In this document: in pieces, positions 26,273 through 33,987 of the stretch
How positions within the stretch are numbered: position 1 is the stretch's first letter
Layout of the letters: each line of letters begins with the position of its first letter
Origin: Clostridiales bacterium
Lineage (GTDB): Bacteria; Bacillota; Clostridia; Lachnospirales; UBA12420
Assembly (NCBI GenBank): GCA_003452395.1
Contig: DMOI01000002.1
Location: 1 to 49,316 of the forward strand
Length of the DNA: 49,316 nucleotides
Direction: 5' to 3'
Translations under genes and position numbers: made by a program
The notes under the pieces: model-generated
Databases searched by the model: none
Told to the model about the DNA's origin: nothing
What the model saw: only the letters and a program-made list of their open reading frames with translations

Positions 26273-26397
26273 AAAAATCACATCCTTTTGAGTTAATATA
26301 ATAATCAAAAACTTTAAAAAATCCTCGATTATTATATTATTATATAATAAAACAGAGGAATCGTCAAATGGTAATAAAAATATTTGTTTTTACTACT

Positions 26398-27774
26398 TTA
26401 TTTACCCAAACAAAATCGGCTAAATATACTGTGTATTATATCCTCACTTACAGATTCTCCAGTGATCTCACCTAAATATCTGTATGCATTTTGTAAGTCA
26501 ACAGCTAGAAGTTCTTGAGTATGACTGAGTTTTATATTATCTAAGACATTGTCCATGCTTTCTTCGGCTTTATGTAATGCATTTTTGTGTCTTACGTTAG
26601 TTAAAATAACATCATTATTTACATCAATTTGACCAGACATAAACATCATTTTTATTGTTTGCTCAAGGATATCAAATCCTGTGCTTTCTGTAATAGAAAT
26701 GTTTATGATAGGAGCATCAGTTATGAAGTTTCTAAGAACAGAAAAATCAATAACAGCTGGTAAGTCTGATTTGTTTAATATTACTATATATTTTTTAGAT
26801 TTAATACTTTCTAAAATACTAGTATCCTCTTTTGAAAGAGGTGATGAGTTATCCATGATAAACAAAACAAGCTCAGCTGAAGCAATGGCTCTTTTTGACA
26901 GGTCCACTCCTATTTTTTCAACAATATCTTCTGTTTCACGGATACCTGCTGTATCAACAAGTCGTAGAGGAACCCCGTTTAAATTAACATATTCTTCAAT
27001 TAAATCACGAGTAGTGCCAGGTATATCTGTTACAATAGCACGCTGGTCTCCGATTAAGGCATTGAGGAGTGAAGACTTGCCGACATTTGGTTTTCCCACT
27101 ATCGCTGTGGAAATACCTTCTCTGAGTATTTTACCTGTATCAGAAGTTGTGAGCAAAGACTTTATTTCGGAGTTTATTTGGATTACAGTAGATTCAATAC
27201 TCGCAATAGATAACTGTTCTATATCATATTCAGGATAATCTATATTTACCTCTATGTGAGAAAGCAAATCTGCAATTTTACCTTTTAGTATGGATATTTT
27301 ATGAGATAGTGAACCTTCTAGTTGATTTACAGCAGATTGTCTTGAGAGGTCTGTTTTTGCAGTTATCAGATCAATTACAGATTCTGCTTGAGACAAGTCG
27401 AGTCTTCCATTTAAAAAGGCACGTTTAGTAAATTCACCAGGTTCCGCAAGGTCCGCACCATATTTAAGGACAATCTCCAGTATTTTTTGGGTGGGAACAA
27501 TTCCACCATGGCAGTTTATTTCAACAATGTCCTCTTTGGTATAGGTATTAGGTTTTCTCATTATAGATACAAGTACTTCATCAATAATTTTATCTTCATC
27601 AAAAATAAAGCCAAAGTGAATTGTATGCGATTTGGCTTTTGACATATCTTTACTATTCTTGGCTTTAAATATTTTCCCGATTATATGCATTGCATTACTA
27701 CCGCTAATTCTAACAATAGATATGCCACCACTCCCCACAGGAGTAGATATCGCAGCAACTGTATTATTTTCCAT
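26398..27774 (-). CDS. mnmE: tRNA modification GTPase MnmE
   Basis: A 458-residue GTPase and partner of MnmG in U34 modification. An N-terminal tetrahydrofolate-binding domain (AAISTPVGSGGISIVRISG) is followed by a helical domain with the GTPase inserted: P-loop GKPNVGKSS, DIPGTTRD, DTAGIRET and NKSD. The C-terminus ends in the conserved IFSRFCLGK, with the family CxGK motif. Length is typical. Gene order jag-mnmE-mnmG is conserved in Firmicutes. Confidence 0.97.
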   Translation of the reverse strand: MENNTVAAISTPVGSGGISIVRISGSNAMHIIGKIFKAKNSKDMSKAKSHTIHFGFIFDEDKIIDEVLVSIMRKPNTYTKEDIVEINCHGGIVPTQKILEIVLKYGADLAEPGEFTKRAFLNGRLDLSQAESVIDLITAKTDLSRQSAVNQLEGSLSHKISILKGKIADLLSHIEVNIDYPEYDIEQLSIASIESTVIQINSEIKSLLTTSDTGKILREGISTAIVGKPNVGKSSLLNALIGDQRAIVTDIPGTTRDLIEEYVNLNGVPLRLVDTAGIRETEDIVEKIGVDLSKRAIASAELVLFIMDNSSPLSKEDTSILESIKSKKYIVILNKSDLPAVIDFSVLRNFITDAPIINISITESTGFDILEQTIKMMFMSGQIDVNNDVILTNVRHKNALHKAEESMDNVLDNIKLSHTQELLAVDLQNAYRYLGEITGESVSEDIIHSIFSRFCLGK

Positions 27775-27801
27775 AAATCATTCTCCGTTTTTAAAGTACT
27801 T

Positions 27802-27829
27802 AACTTTCAACTCTCAACTTTCAACTTTC
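27802..27829 (-). repeat. 7-bp tandem repeat at the end of jag
   Basis: Four 7-bp units (AACTTTC, AACTCTC, AACTTTC, AACTTTC on the plus strand) run through the jag-mnmE spacer into the jag stop codon. The sequence differs from the other 7-bp repeats in the window, but the period is the same. Confidence 0.75.
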
Positions 27830-28447
27830 CACGTATTCCACTGCAACTTTCCTATCTGGTTCTTCCCCAATGCTTGAAGTTTTGATATTTTTAGTATTTT
27901 GCAGTGCAGCGTGAATAATTTTTCTTTCTTGAGATTTCATTGGTTCAAAAATATATGTTGTTTTTGTTTGCTTTACTTTTACTGCTATATTCTGAGCTAA
28001 TCTCTGTAAAGTTTCGCGTCTTGTTTGTAAATAGTTTCCTACATTCAAGGTAATATATAGATGGTAAGGACTTTGTCTATTTATTGCAAGATTAACTAAA
28101 TGTTCTAGTGCATTTAAAGTGTTGCCATGCTTTCCTATGAGATAACCAAGACCATCATCTTTTATATCTACGAGCACATGTGAATCTGATTGCTTTATAA
28201 CCTCTACCTTTGAATTAACAGTCATACTTTTTAAATAAGAAGATACCAATGTTTCTATACTGCTAATTGCATCGAATTTTGGATAAACCTTGACTGTTGC
28301 ATCTTTTTTACCGAATAAACCTAAGAATCCAGTAGAGCCTTCGTTTAAAATTTTAACATCTACCTTATCAATAGTAGTTTTTAGTTCTTTTAGGGCTAAG
28401 CTAACGGCCTCATTTACGTTTCTTGCTTCTTTTATTACGTACTTCAT
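27821..28447 (-). CDS. jag: RNA-binding protein Jag (KhpB)
   Basis: A 208-residue RNA-binding protein with the full three-domain form: Jag-N (residues ~1-52, with GSTGFLGLFGKKDATVKV), KH type II (~80-150, LGYLIGKHGNTLNALEHLVN) and R3H (~150-206, with RRETLQRLAQNIA). KhpB works with KhpA as an RNA chaperone linked to cell division in Firmicutes. ATG 28447 has AAAGGTGGTG upstream. Its start overlaps the 3' end of yidC by 38 bp, suggesting coupled expression. Confidence 0.95.
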   Translation of the reverse strand: MKYVIKEARNVNEAVSLALKELKTTIDKVDVKILNEGSTGFLGLFGKKDATVKVYPKFDAISSIETLVSSYLKSMTVNSKVEVIKQSDSHVLVDIKDDGLGYLIGKHGNTLNALEHLVNLAINRQSPYHLYITLNVGNYLQTRRETLQRLAQNIAVKVKQTKTTYIFEPMKSQERKIIHAALQNTKNIKTSSIGEEPDRKVAVEYVES

Positions 28448-29510
28448 TCACAACACCACCTTTTGTAGTAATAGGTATAGATATATCAGATGCAACAAAT
28501 GATGTATCGGCTGCATTTTTAACACTATCTTTTGTCGAAACTTTTATATATTTATCAAAGAATAATTGTTGGAAAATAGAAAATATATTTCCTAGCAGCC
28601 AATATATACCGAGTCCTGATGGAAAGCTAAATGCTGTAATAAATATAAGTCCAGGTATAAAGTATATCATAGTAGCCATCGAACGCTCAATTTGGGAAGC
28701 AGTATCATCACCAACAGGAGCTTTAGGATCTTTGGCGGATTTGGTCGACGCACTTGTTACCTTAATAGATAAATATGTAGTTAAGGCAGTAATTATAGGT
28801 ATAAGAATACTTATATCAGTGTAACTAGGAACATTTGTTAAATTTATTGTAAAAAAACCTTCTATATTGTTTTTTGCTGTTATTAAACTAGGTAGAGCAG
28901 AAGCAACACTGTCTGGCATTTTATTAATGAGGGCTGTCCACTCAGTGTTATTAATATTAGAAGCTAAGGTTTTTAAATTATCAACACTGTTGATGTCTTT
29001 TATAAGTAATTGCTTTGTTTTAAGTAACGGCTCAAATAATTCTTTATAATTAGGTAAAGTCATAACCTTTGCAACAATTAAATCGTATTTGTTAGATAAT
29101 TCTGATATATATATATAAGCATCCCGAAGAACATTAAATAAGGCGAAAATTATGGGTATTTGAATAAGTGCAGGTAAGCATCCACTGAGTGGAGTGGTAC
29201 CATGCTTTCCATATAACGCGTTCATTTCGGCAACCATTTTTTGCTGAGACTCTTGATCTTTTTTGTCTTTATATTTATCTTGTATTATCTTCATTTCAGG
29301 TTGAATTATTTTCATCTTTTTTGTTGAGGTATATTGTTTTAAAGCAATAGGTAACAATAAAACCTTTATTAATATAGTGAATAATATTATAGCAATTCCC
29401 AATGAATACACAGGTGAAATACTATAAATAAAATCAAAAATAACGTTTAAAATTTTAGAAAAAAAAGTTTCTAAAATTCCTGGTTGTGAATTAAGTAAAA
29501 CATATGGCAT
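28410..29510 (-). CDS. yidC: Membrane protein insertase YidC/SpoIIIJ
   Basis: A 366-residue Oxa1/YidC insertase for membrane proteins. It has five hydrophobic segments (about residues 33-57, 105-130, and three in the C-terminal half up to ~320), with the hallmark region ILIKVLLLPIALKQYTSTKK and SGCLPALIQIPIIFALFNVL. The C-terminus is basic (RNKRSKKRK), as in ribosome-binding YidC tails. No lipoprotein signal is seen, unlike Bacillus SpoIIIJ. ATG 29510 follows GGAGGTTTAAATT. It sits between yidD and jag in the standard order. Confidence 0.96.
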   Translation of the reverse strand: MPYVLLNSQPGILETFFSKILNVIFDFIYSISPVYSLGIAIILFTILIKVLLLPIALKQYTSTKKMKIIQPEMKIIQDKYKDKKDQESQQKMVAEMNALYGKHGTTPLSGCLPALIQIPIIFALFNVLRDAYIYISELSNKYDLIVAKVMTLPNYKELFEPLLKTKQLLIKDINSVDNLKTLASNINNTEWTALINKMPDSVASALPSLITAKNNIEGFFTINLTNVPSYTDISILIPIITALTTYLSIKVTSASTKSAKDPKAPVGDDTASQIERSMATMIYFIPGLIFITAFSFPSGLGIYWLLGNIFSIFQQLFFDKYIKVSTKDSVKNAADTSFVASDISIPITTKGGVVNEVRNKRSKKRK

Positions 29511-29531
29511 AATTTAAACCTCCGGTTTTTC

Positions 29532-29617
29532 AGATAACAGATAACAGTAAAAGCTTAATGACAATATAATATATTTACCTGTAATCTATTCTTTGAAATC
29601 TGTAATCTGTAATCTGT
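29532..29617. repeat. Two 7-bp period repeats in the yidC-yidD spacer
   Basis: AGATAACAGATAACAG at 29532-29547 is identical to bases 13612-13627. Three AATCTGT units at 29597-29617 run into the yidD stop codon; read on the other strand these are ACAGATT units, a near match of the first repeat in inverted orientation. Confidence 0.75.
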
Positions 29618-29826
29618 TATTTTAGTGGGTCATACCCACCCTTGTGGAATGGATGACATTTTGAAATACGTATTATGCCCAAAATCAAACCTTTAAAAGC
29701 ACCGTATTTTTTTATTGCTTGATATGAGTATTGTGAGCAGCTAGGTATAAATCTGCAGGATCTAGGTGTTATGGGCGAGATGTATTTTTGGTAAAGTGAT
29801 ATTAAAAACAAAAATACTTGTTTCAC
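29617..29826 (-). CDS. yidD: Membrane protein insertion efficiency factor YidD
   Basis: A 69-residue protein with the family signature ISPITPRSCRFIPSCSQYSYQAIKKYG and a C-terminal CHPFHKGGYDP. YidD is a small membrane-associated protein that helps YidC-dependent insertion. Its start overlaps the stop of rnpA by four bases, giving translational coupling. Complete length for the family. Confidence 0.96.
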   Translation of the reverse strand: MKQVFLFLISLYQKYISPITPRSCRFIPSCSQYSYQAIKKYGAFKGLILGIIRISKCHPFHKGGYDPLK

Positions 29827-30158
29827 TTTATTAAGTTTGTCTTTTTAAACAGATTTAACATAGCGCCCTCTACGTCTTTATAAGTTTTATTGATTATATC
29901 ATTACGTGCAATAAAAAGTATAGTATAACCTGACTTTATAAATGACTCATTTATTCGATAGGACTCACGTATAAGCCTTGTAGTTCTATGCCTCACAACA
30001 CTATTACCTACTTTTTTGCTGACAGATATCCCTAAATGATTCTTATTTGATTTATCAGATAAAGTATACATCACTAATAAATTATTTGCAATAGATTTTC
30101 CAGATTTATATACTTTATTAAAGTGTTGTTGTTTTTTTAAAGATTCTGTACAGTTCAT
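29823..30158 (-). CDS. rnpA: Ribonuclease P protein component
   Basis: A 111-residue basic protein that binds RNase P RNA for tRNA 5' maturation. Diagnostic parts are HFNKVYKSGKS, HLGISVSKKVGNSVVRHR and the RNR-like TTRLIRESYR. ATG 30158 follows AGAAGGGTTTAGT; the frame extends to 30197 but without a site and into the rpmH terminator. It lies just after rpmH. Confidence 0.95.
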   Translation of the reverse strand: MNCTESLKKQQHFNKVYKSGKSIANNLLVMYTLSDKSNKNHLGISVSKKVGNSVVRHRTTRLIRESYRINESFIKSGYTILFIARNDIINKTYKDVEGAMLNLFKKTNLIK

Positions 30159-30184
30159 ACTAAACCCTTCTTTTCTAATTTTAT

Positions 30185-30208
30185 AAAAAAAGACCACATT
30201 ATGCGGTC
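30185..30208 (-). terminator. Terminator or attenuator between rpmH and rnpA
   Basis: On the minus strand GACCGCA, loop TAA and TGTGGTC are followed by seven T. It begins two bases after the rpmH stop. Likely reduces read-through from the abundant L34 message into rnpA. Confidence 0.8.
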
Positions 30209-30209
30209 C

Positions 30210-30344
30210 TTATGCTGATAATTTATGTCTTCCTTTAGCTCTTCTAGCTGTAAGTACTCTTCTGCCGCTAGCAGTACTCATTCTAGCTCTAAATCCATGA
30301 ACTTTACTTCTTTGTCTTTTTTTTGGTTGAAACGTTCTTTTCAT
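30210..30344 (-). CDS. rpmH: Ribosomal protein L34
   Basis: The minus strand encodes 44 residues beginning MKRTFQPKKRQRSKVHGFRA and ending in GRHKLSA, a complete bL34. The start ATG at 30344 has an AAGGAGGTGCTGTT site. A TTGACT-17-TATAAT promoter lies upstream. In many bacteria the divergent neighbour of rpmH is dnaA; here it is a recombinase-like gene. Confidence 0.98.
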   Translation of the reverse strand: MKRTFQPKKRQRSKVHGFRARMSTASGRRVLTARRAKGRHKLSA

Positions 30345-30406
30345 AACAGCACCTCCTTAAATCAATTCACAATGCACAGTGAAGAAATAAATATTATAAT
30401 TTTTTT

Positions 30407-30420
30407 AATTATCAATTATC
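30407..30420. repeat. 7-bp repeat upstream of rpmH
   Basis: Two AATTATC units in direct tandem, in the rpmH leader. The nearby AATTCACAATGCA (30364-30376) reappears inverted just upstream of rplM at about 36691-36703. Confidence 0.6.
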
Positions 30421-30458
30421 AAATAAAAAATTACTATACACGATTTGCGTGCCTTTAT

Positions 30459-30487
30459 ATTATATAAGAAAACATGGGATAAGTCAA
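30459..30487 (-). promoter_or_regulatory. Promoter of rpmH
   Basis: Minus-strand TTGACT (30487-30482), 17-bp spacer, TATAAT (30464-30459). It leads into a ~110-nt leader before the L34 start. Confidence 0.8.
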
Positions 30488-30535
30488 GTGATTTTTATGG
30501 AAAAAACTACATATTTTATTTTATGTAACTCGTTA

Positions 30536-30564
30536 TTGACTTTGCATAGAATATTTTGTACAAT
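30536..30564 (+). promoter_or_regulatory. Promoter of the recombinase-like gene
   Basis: TTGACT (30536-30541), 17-bp spacer, TACAAT (30559-30564), 23 bp before the start codon. It is divergent from the rpmH promoter 49 bp away. Confidence 0.8.
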
Positions 30565-30587
30565 ACAATGAGAAAGAAGGTGGACAA

Positions 30588-31331
30588 ATGGAAAGATATA
30601 TAAAGGTTTTTATTGAAGAAGGTTTAAAAGACAAAAAAATAAATACAATAGAAGCATATAAAAGGGATATAGATAATTTTGTTTTATATATAAGTGGCAA
30701 GGGAATCCATGATATAGAGAAGCTTTCGGATGTAGATGTAATGATGTATTTTATAAATCTCGAGAAAACAGGGAAATCAAGAAATAGTATAGTTAGGTAT
30801 GTTGCGGTTATTAGAACGTTTTTCGAGTTTTTATATAAAAAAGGAATATTTATTAATAAAATAGATTTTGAAAAGTATAAACCTAAAGTTGAAAAAATAG
30901 AGAGAGGTATCATTTCTAAGAACGAATTTGAAAGATTACTAAACTCTATAAACATAGAAAAAAACATCGGACTGAGGGACAAAATAATAATACTTTTTAT
31001 GTATTATTATGGACTCAAACCCACAAGCTTGGTTGAAATAAAGTTAATGGATGTAGATCTAAATTTAGGGATAGTAACAATAAATAACAAACGAATATCA
31101 ATAAATAAAGAAATAGTTCCACTTATTAAAGCTTATGTGATGCTATCACGAAAAGAGATAATGAAAGAAAATTACAGCGAATATCTATTTACTGGATATG
31201 GGGAGGTTAGGTTAACTAGACAATCTGTATGGAAGATAGTAAATAAATATAGAAAAATGGCAAAAATAGATACAGAGATAACATCTAATGTTTTATATGA
31301 CTCACAGAGGTATCATAGGTTGGAAAGGTAA
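30588..31331 (+). CDS. Tyrosine-recombinase homologue without catalytic residues
   Basis: A 247-residue XerC/XerD-like protein. The N-terminal SAM-like DNA-binding domain is intact (residues ~1-90, TIEAYKRDIDNFVLYISGKG and IVRYVAVIRTFFEFLYKKG). The catalytic domain starts at ~108, but the first catalytic Arg is Lys144 (YYGLKPTSL in place of GLR), the HxLRHS box reads NVLYDS (residues 234-239), and the protein stops there. The second Arg/His box and the nucleophilic Tyr region are missing, so it is shorter than the usual ~290-300 residues. It could be a decayed integrase or a DNA-binding, non-cleaving family member. Good promoter and AAGGTGG site suggest it is expressed; the downstream Nudix-like gene follows 44 bp later. 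Confidence 0.85.
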   Translation: MERYIKVFIEEGLKDKKINTIEAYKRDIDNFVLYISGKGIHDIEKLSDVDVMMYFINLEKTGKSRNSIVRYVAVIRTFFEFLYKKGIFINKIDFEKYKPKVEKIERGIISKNEFERLLNSINIEKNIGLRDKIIILFMYYYGLKPTSLVEIKLMDVDLNLGIVTINNKRISINKEIVPLIKAYVMLSRKEIMKENYSEYLFTGYGEVRLTRQSVWKIVNKYRKMAKIDTEITSNVLYDSQRYHRLER

Positions 31332-31375
31332 GAACTAATACACGATTAAAGATAAAAAACAGGGGGTTGATCATT

Positions 31376-31897
31376 TTGGATAAACTTGTGTATGATGGAT
31401 TTTATAAGGTTTGGAAAACAGAGGTAAAAATAAAGGGCGTAAAGAAGACATACGAAAAGGTGGATATACGAAGTGGGGTAGGAGGTTTGGTTACAGACGA
31501 AGATGGAAAAATTTGTCTTGTTACACAATATAGAATAGGCCCAGGAAAAAGTATTAAAGAGATACCTGCAGGGATAATAGATAAAAAACTTACAAACAAG
31601 GAAATATTAATTGAGGAACTTTTTGAGGAATGTGAGATAGATAAAAATGATATAATGTATATTTCGGAAAATCCAATATTGTCTTATTATATGATTTCGG
31701 GAGGTTCTGATTGTAAATTAGAAATATACGAGGTAAAAGTAAAAAAGCAACATAATAAAATAGTTGATGATGTAGATGTCGAGATGGTTGAGTGGATAAC
31801 TGATAAACAATTTGATGAGCTTGTGGAAAATGGAGAAATAGTTGATAATAAGACTTTACTTTCATATTACTATATGAAAAATAAAAAAAGAGTATAA
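31376..31897 (+). CDS. Nudix-fold protein with altered Nudix box
   Basis: A 173-residue protein resembling ADP-ribose pyrophosphatases (NudF type): GVGGLVTDEDGKICLVTQYR, then EIPAGIIDKKLTNK. The Nudix box has Gly66 and the EExxEE core (Glu80, 81, 84, 85) but Leu72 replaces the first Glu, Glu80 replaces the Arg of REUxEE, and Glu87 replaces the final Gly. Metal-binding glutamates remain, so activity is possible but uncertain. Start taken as TTG 31376, nine bases after AGGGGG; TTG 31367 overlaps the site. It is followed 30 bp later by a purine phosphorylase gene, so nucleotide salvage or housecleaning is likely. Confidence 0.82.
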   Translation: MDKLVYDGFYKVWKTEVKIKGVKKTYEKVDIRSGVGGLVTDEDGKICLVTQYRIGPGKSIKEIPAGIIDKKLTNKEILIEELFEECEIDKNDIMYISENPILSYYMISGGSDCKLEIYEVKVKKQHNKIVDDVDVEMVEWITDKQFDELVENGEIVDNKTLLSYYYMKNKKRV

Positions 31898-31927
31898 AGA
31901 ATGTTGAAATCAAAAAGGGGGGTAAAT

Positions 31928-32761
31928 ATGAATACAACAGAAAAAGATTTAATAACTAAAATCGAAGAAGCGAAGAAATATATAGAGGGTAAAATAAAAA
32001 TAAAGCCTGAAATAGGGATTGTACTAGGGTCGGGACTAGGTGATTTAGCTGAAGAAGTTAATGAGGCTATAACGATAAAATATTGTGACATACCGCACTT
32101 TAAAACATCTACAGTTGTGGGGCATGATGGAGTACTTATAATAGGAAAGTTCATGAGTAAAAATGTAGTGATGATGAAAGGTAGAGTACATTTTTACGAA
32201 GGATATTCTATGGAGGAAATAACATTTCCAACTAGAGTATTAAAAGCATTAGGAATTTCAAAACTTATAGTTACTAATGCTGCAGGCGCAATAAATAAAG
32301 AATTAAGTCCAGGTGAATTGATGATAATAAATGATCATATAAATATAGTAGGAATAAATCCGTTAATAGGTAAAAACTTTGATGAACTTGGTACACGATT
32401 CCCAGATATGACAAATCAGTATAACAAAGAACTTATTGATGTAGCAAACGATGTAGCATATAAACTAAAAATCAATATAAAAGAAGGAGTCTATGCATAT
32501 ATGTCGGGACCAAACTATGAGACAAAGGCAGAGATAAATATGCTAAGAGTATTAGGTGCAGATGCTGTAGGAATGTCAACAGTACCGGAGGTCATAGTAG
32601 CAAGGCATTCGGGTATAGATACACTGGGCATATCTTGTATTACTAATATGGCATCAGGAATATTAGATGCACCCTTAAATCACAGAGAAGTTATAGAGGT
32701 AAGTAATAGAGTAAAAGATAAGTTTAAAACTTTAATAAGAGGAATTATAGAAGAAATGTAA
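31928..32761 (+). CDS. punA: Purine nucleoside phosphorylase
   Basis: A 277-residue trimeric-type purine nucleoside phosphorylase, which splits (deoxy)inosine and guanosine with phosphate to free base and ribose-1-phosphate. Motifs in order: PEIGIVLGSGLGDLA (phosphate site), GRVHFYEGYSMEEITFPTRV, LIVTNAAGAIN, then MSGPNYETKAEINMLRVLGADAVGMSTVPE and the SCITNMASGI base-site loop. ATG 31928 follows AAAGGGGGG; an upstream in-frame ATG at 31901 has none. It shares the operon with the Nudix-like gene. Confidence 0.96.
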   Translation: MNTTEKDLITKIEEAKKYIEGKIKIKPEIGIVLGSGLGDLAEEVNEAITIKYCDIPHFKTSTVVGHDGVLIIGKFMSKNVVMMKGRVHFYEGYSMEEITFPTRVLKALGISKLIVTNAAGAINKELSPGELMIINDHINIVGINPLIGKNFDELGTRFPDMTNQYNKELIDVANDVAYKLKINIKEGVYAYMSGPNYETKAEINMLRVLGADAVGMSTVPEVIVARHSGIDTLGISCITNMASGILDAPLNHREVIEVSNRVKDKFKTLIRGIIEEM

Positions 32762-32847
32762 ATTATATAATAGAGTACAATATAAAATAAAAAAATTAAT
32801 TAGTGATTATTGATTAAAACAATAAGATGAGTTGGGTTGGTGAGTAG

Positions 32848-33225
32848 GTGAAATACAAAAGAGTCATATATGCTTTTATAATTATCACGTTAACAGGGGT
32901 ATGGGGGCTTGAAAATATAGATACTTCTAAAATAGAGATTATCCAATTACCTGTAGCGCAAAGTGATAGTGAAAAAATAATTAAGAAAGATGCGGTAAAA
33001 CAAGAAAATTTGACAACACTTAGTCAAAGTAATATAATAAACGTAAATACTGCATCAAAAGAAGAACTTGATATATTATATAAGATAGGACCAAAGACTG
33101 CCGATAAAATAATTGAGTATAGAGAAAAAAACGGAAAATTTAAAGTGAAAGAAGAAATAATGAATGTAAAAGGAATCGGCGAAAAAATATACGAGAAAAT
33201 AAAAGATAGTATAAGTGTAGAGTAA
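32848..33225 (+). CDS. Short ComEA-like helix-hairpin-helix protein
   Basis: A 125-residue protein with an N-terminal membrane segment (about residues 5-20) and a C-terminal tandem helix-hairpin-helix region, INVNTASKEELDILYKIGPK and GKFKVKEEIMNVKGIGEKIY, the ComEA DNA-binding fold. ComEA binds incoming DNA at the surface during competence. The SLBB domain usual in longer ComEA proteins is missing, and no comEC lies in the window. It starts at GTG 32848 with only a weak upstream site. Confidence 0.87.
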   Translation: MKYKRVIYAFIIITLTGVWGLENIDTSKIEIIQLPVAQSDSEKIIKKDAVKQENLTTLSQSNIINVNTASKEELDILYKIGPKTADKIIEYREKNGKFKVKEEIMNVKGIGEKIYEKIKDSISVE

Positions 33226-33294
33226 GTAATAAAGAACAGAGAGTAAAGCATAAATGACTATAAAATAATTAGGAATTGATGAGGGGGAATTATC

Positions 33295-33987
33295 TTGGCA
33301 CATAAGATTTTAGTAGTAGATGATGAAAAATTGATTGTAAAAGGAATAAAGTTTAGTTTAGAACAAGAAGGGATGCAGGTTGATGCAGCTTTCGACGGGG
33401 AAGAAGCTATAAACATGGTTAAAGATAATAAAACGGAGTATGACCTTATAGTTCTTGATGTTATGTTGCCTAAAAAGGATGGATTAGAAGTTTGCCAAAC
33501 TGTTAGAGAATTTTCTAAGGTTCCTATTTTGATGCTTACTGCAAAAGGTGAAGACATGGATAAAATAATGGGATTAGAGTATGGGGCTGATGACTATATG
33601 ACAAAGCCTTTTAATATATTAGAGCTCAAAGCAAGGATAAAAGCAATACTTAGACGTTTAACCTACAAAGAATCAGAAGAAGACAAAAATAAAATAAAGA
33701 TAAAAGAAATGGAAATAGACTTAGGTAGCAGGAGAGTTTTCATAGATGGTAAAGAAGTGAATTTGACAGCTAAAGAGTACGATATATTAGAGCTATTATT
33801 AAATAATCCTAATAAAATATATAGTAGGGAAGGGCTTCTAAATACTATATGGGGATATGATTATCCTGGAGATTTTAGAACAGTAGATGTTCATGTTAGA
33901 AGGCTTAGAGAAAAAATAGAAAAAGTTCCGAGCGAACCAGAATATATATTTACCAAGTGGGGAGTTGGTTACTATTCTAAAGATTGA
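33295..33987 (+). CDS. OmpR/PhoB-family response regulator
   Basis: A 230-residue response regulator. The receiver domain (residues ~1-118) has acidic pocket VVDDE, phosphoacceptor Asp55 in VLDVMLP, switch Thr in MLTAKGED and Lys in TKPF; the winged-helix domain (~130-228) ends with TVDVHVRRLREKIE and WGVGYYSKD. It starts at TTG 33295 behind GAGGGGGAATTATC. It overlaps the kinase gene by 23 bp. The triad regulator-kinase-GerMN protein parallels the MtrA-MtrB-LpqB operon of Actinobacteria. Confidence 0.96.
   Translation: MAHKILVVDDEKLIVKGIKFSLEQEGMQVDAAFDGEEAINMVKDNKTEYDLIVLDVMLPKKDGLEVCQTVREFSKVPILMLTAKGEDMDKIMGLEYGADDYMTKPFNILELKARIKAILRRLTYKESEEDKNKIKIKEMEIDLGSRRVFIDGKEVNLTAKEYDILELLLNNPNKIYSREGLLNTIWGYDYPGDFRTVDVHVRRLREKIEKVPSEPEYIFTKWGVGYYSKD

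Noticed and set aside
26290..26365. AT-rich dyad between mnmE and mnmG as a terminator
   Set aside because: The arms (CCTCGATTATTATA against an imperfect partner ending in GAGG) pair poorly and lack a clear T-run in the transcribed direction.
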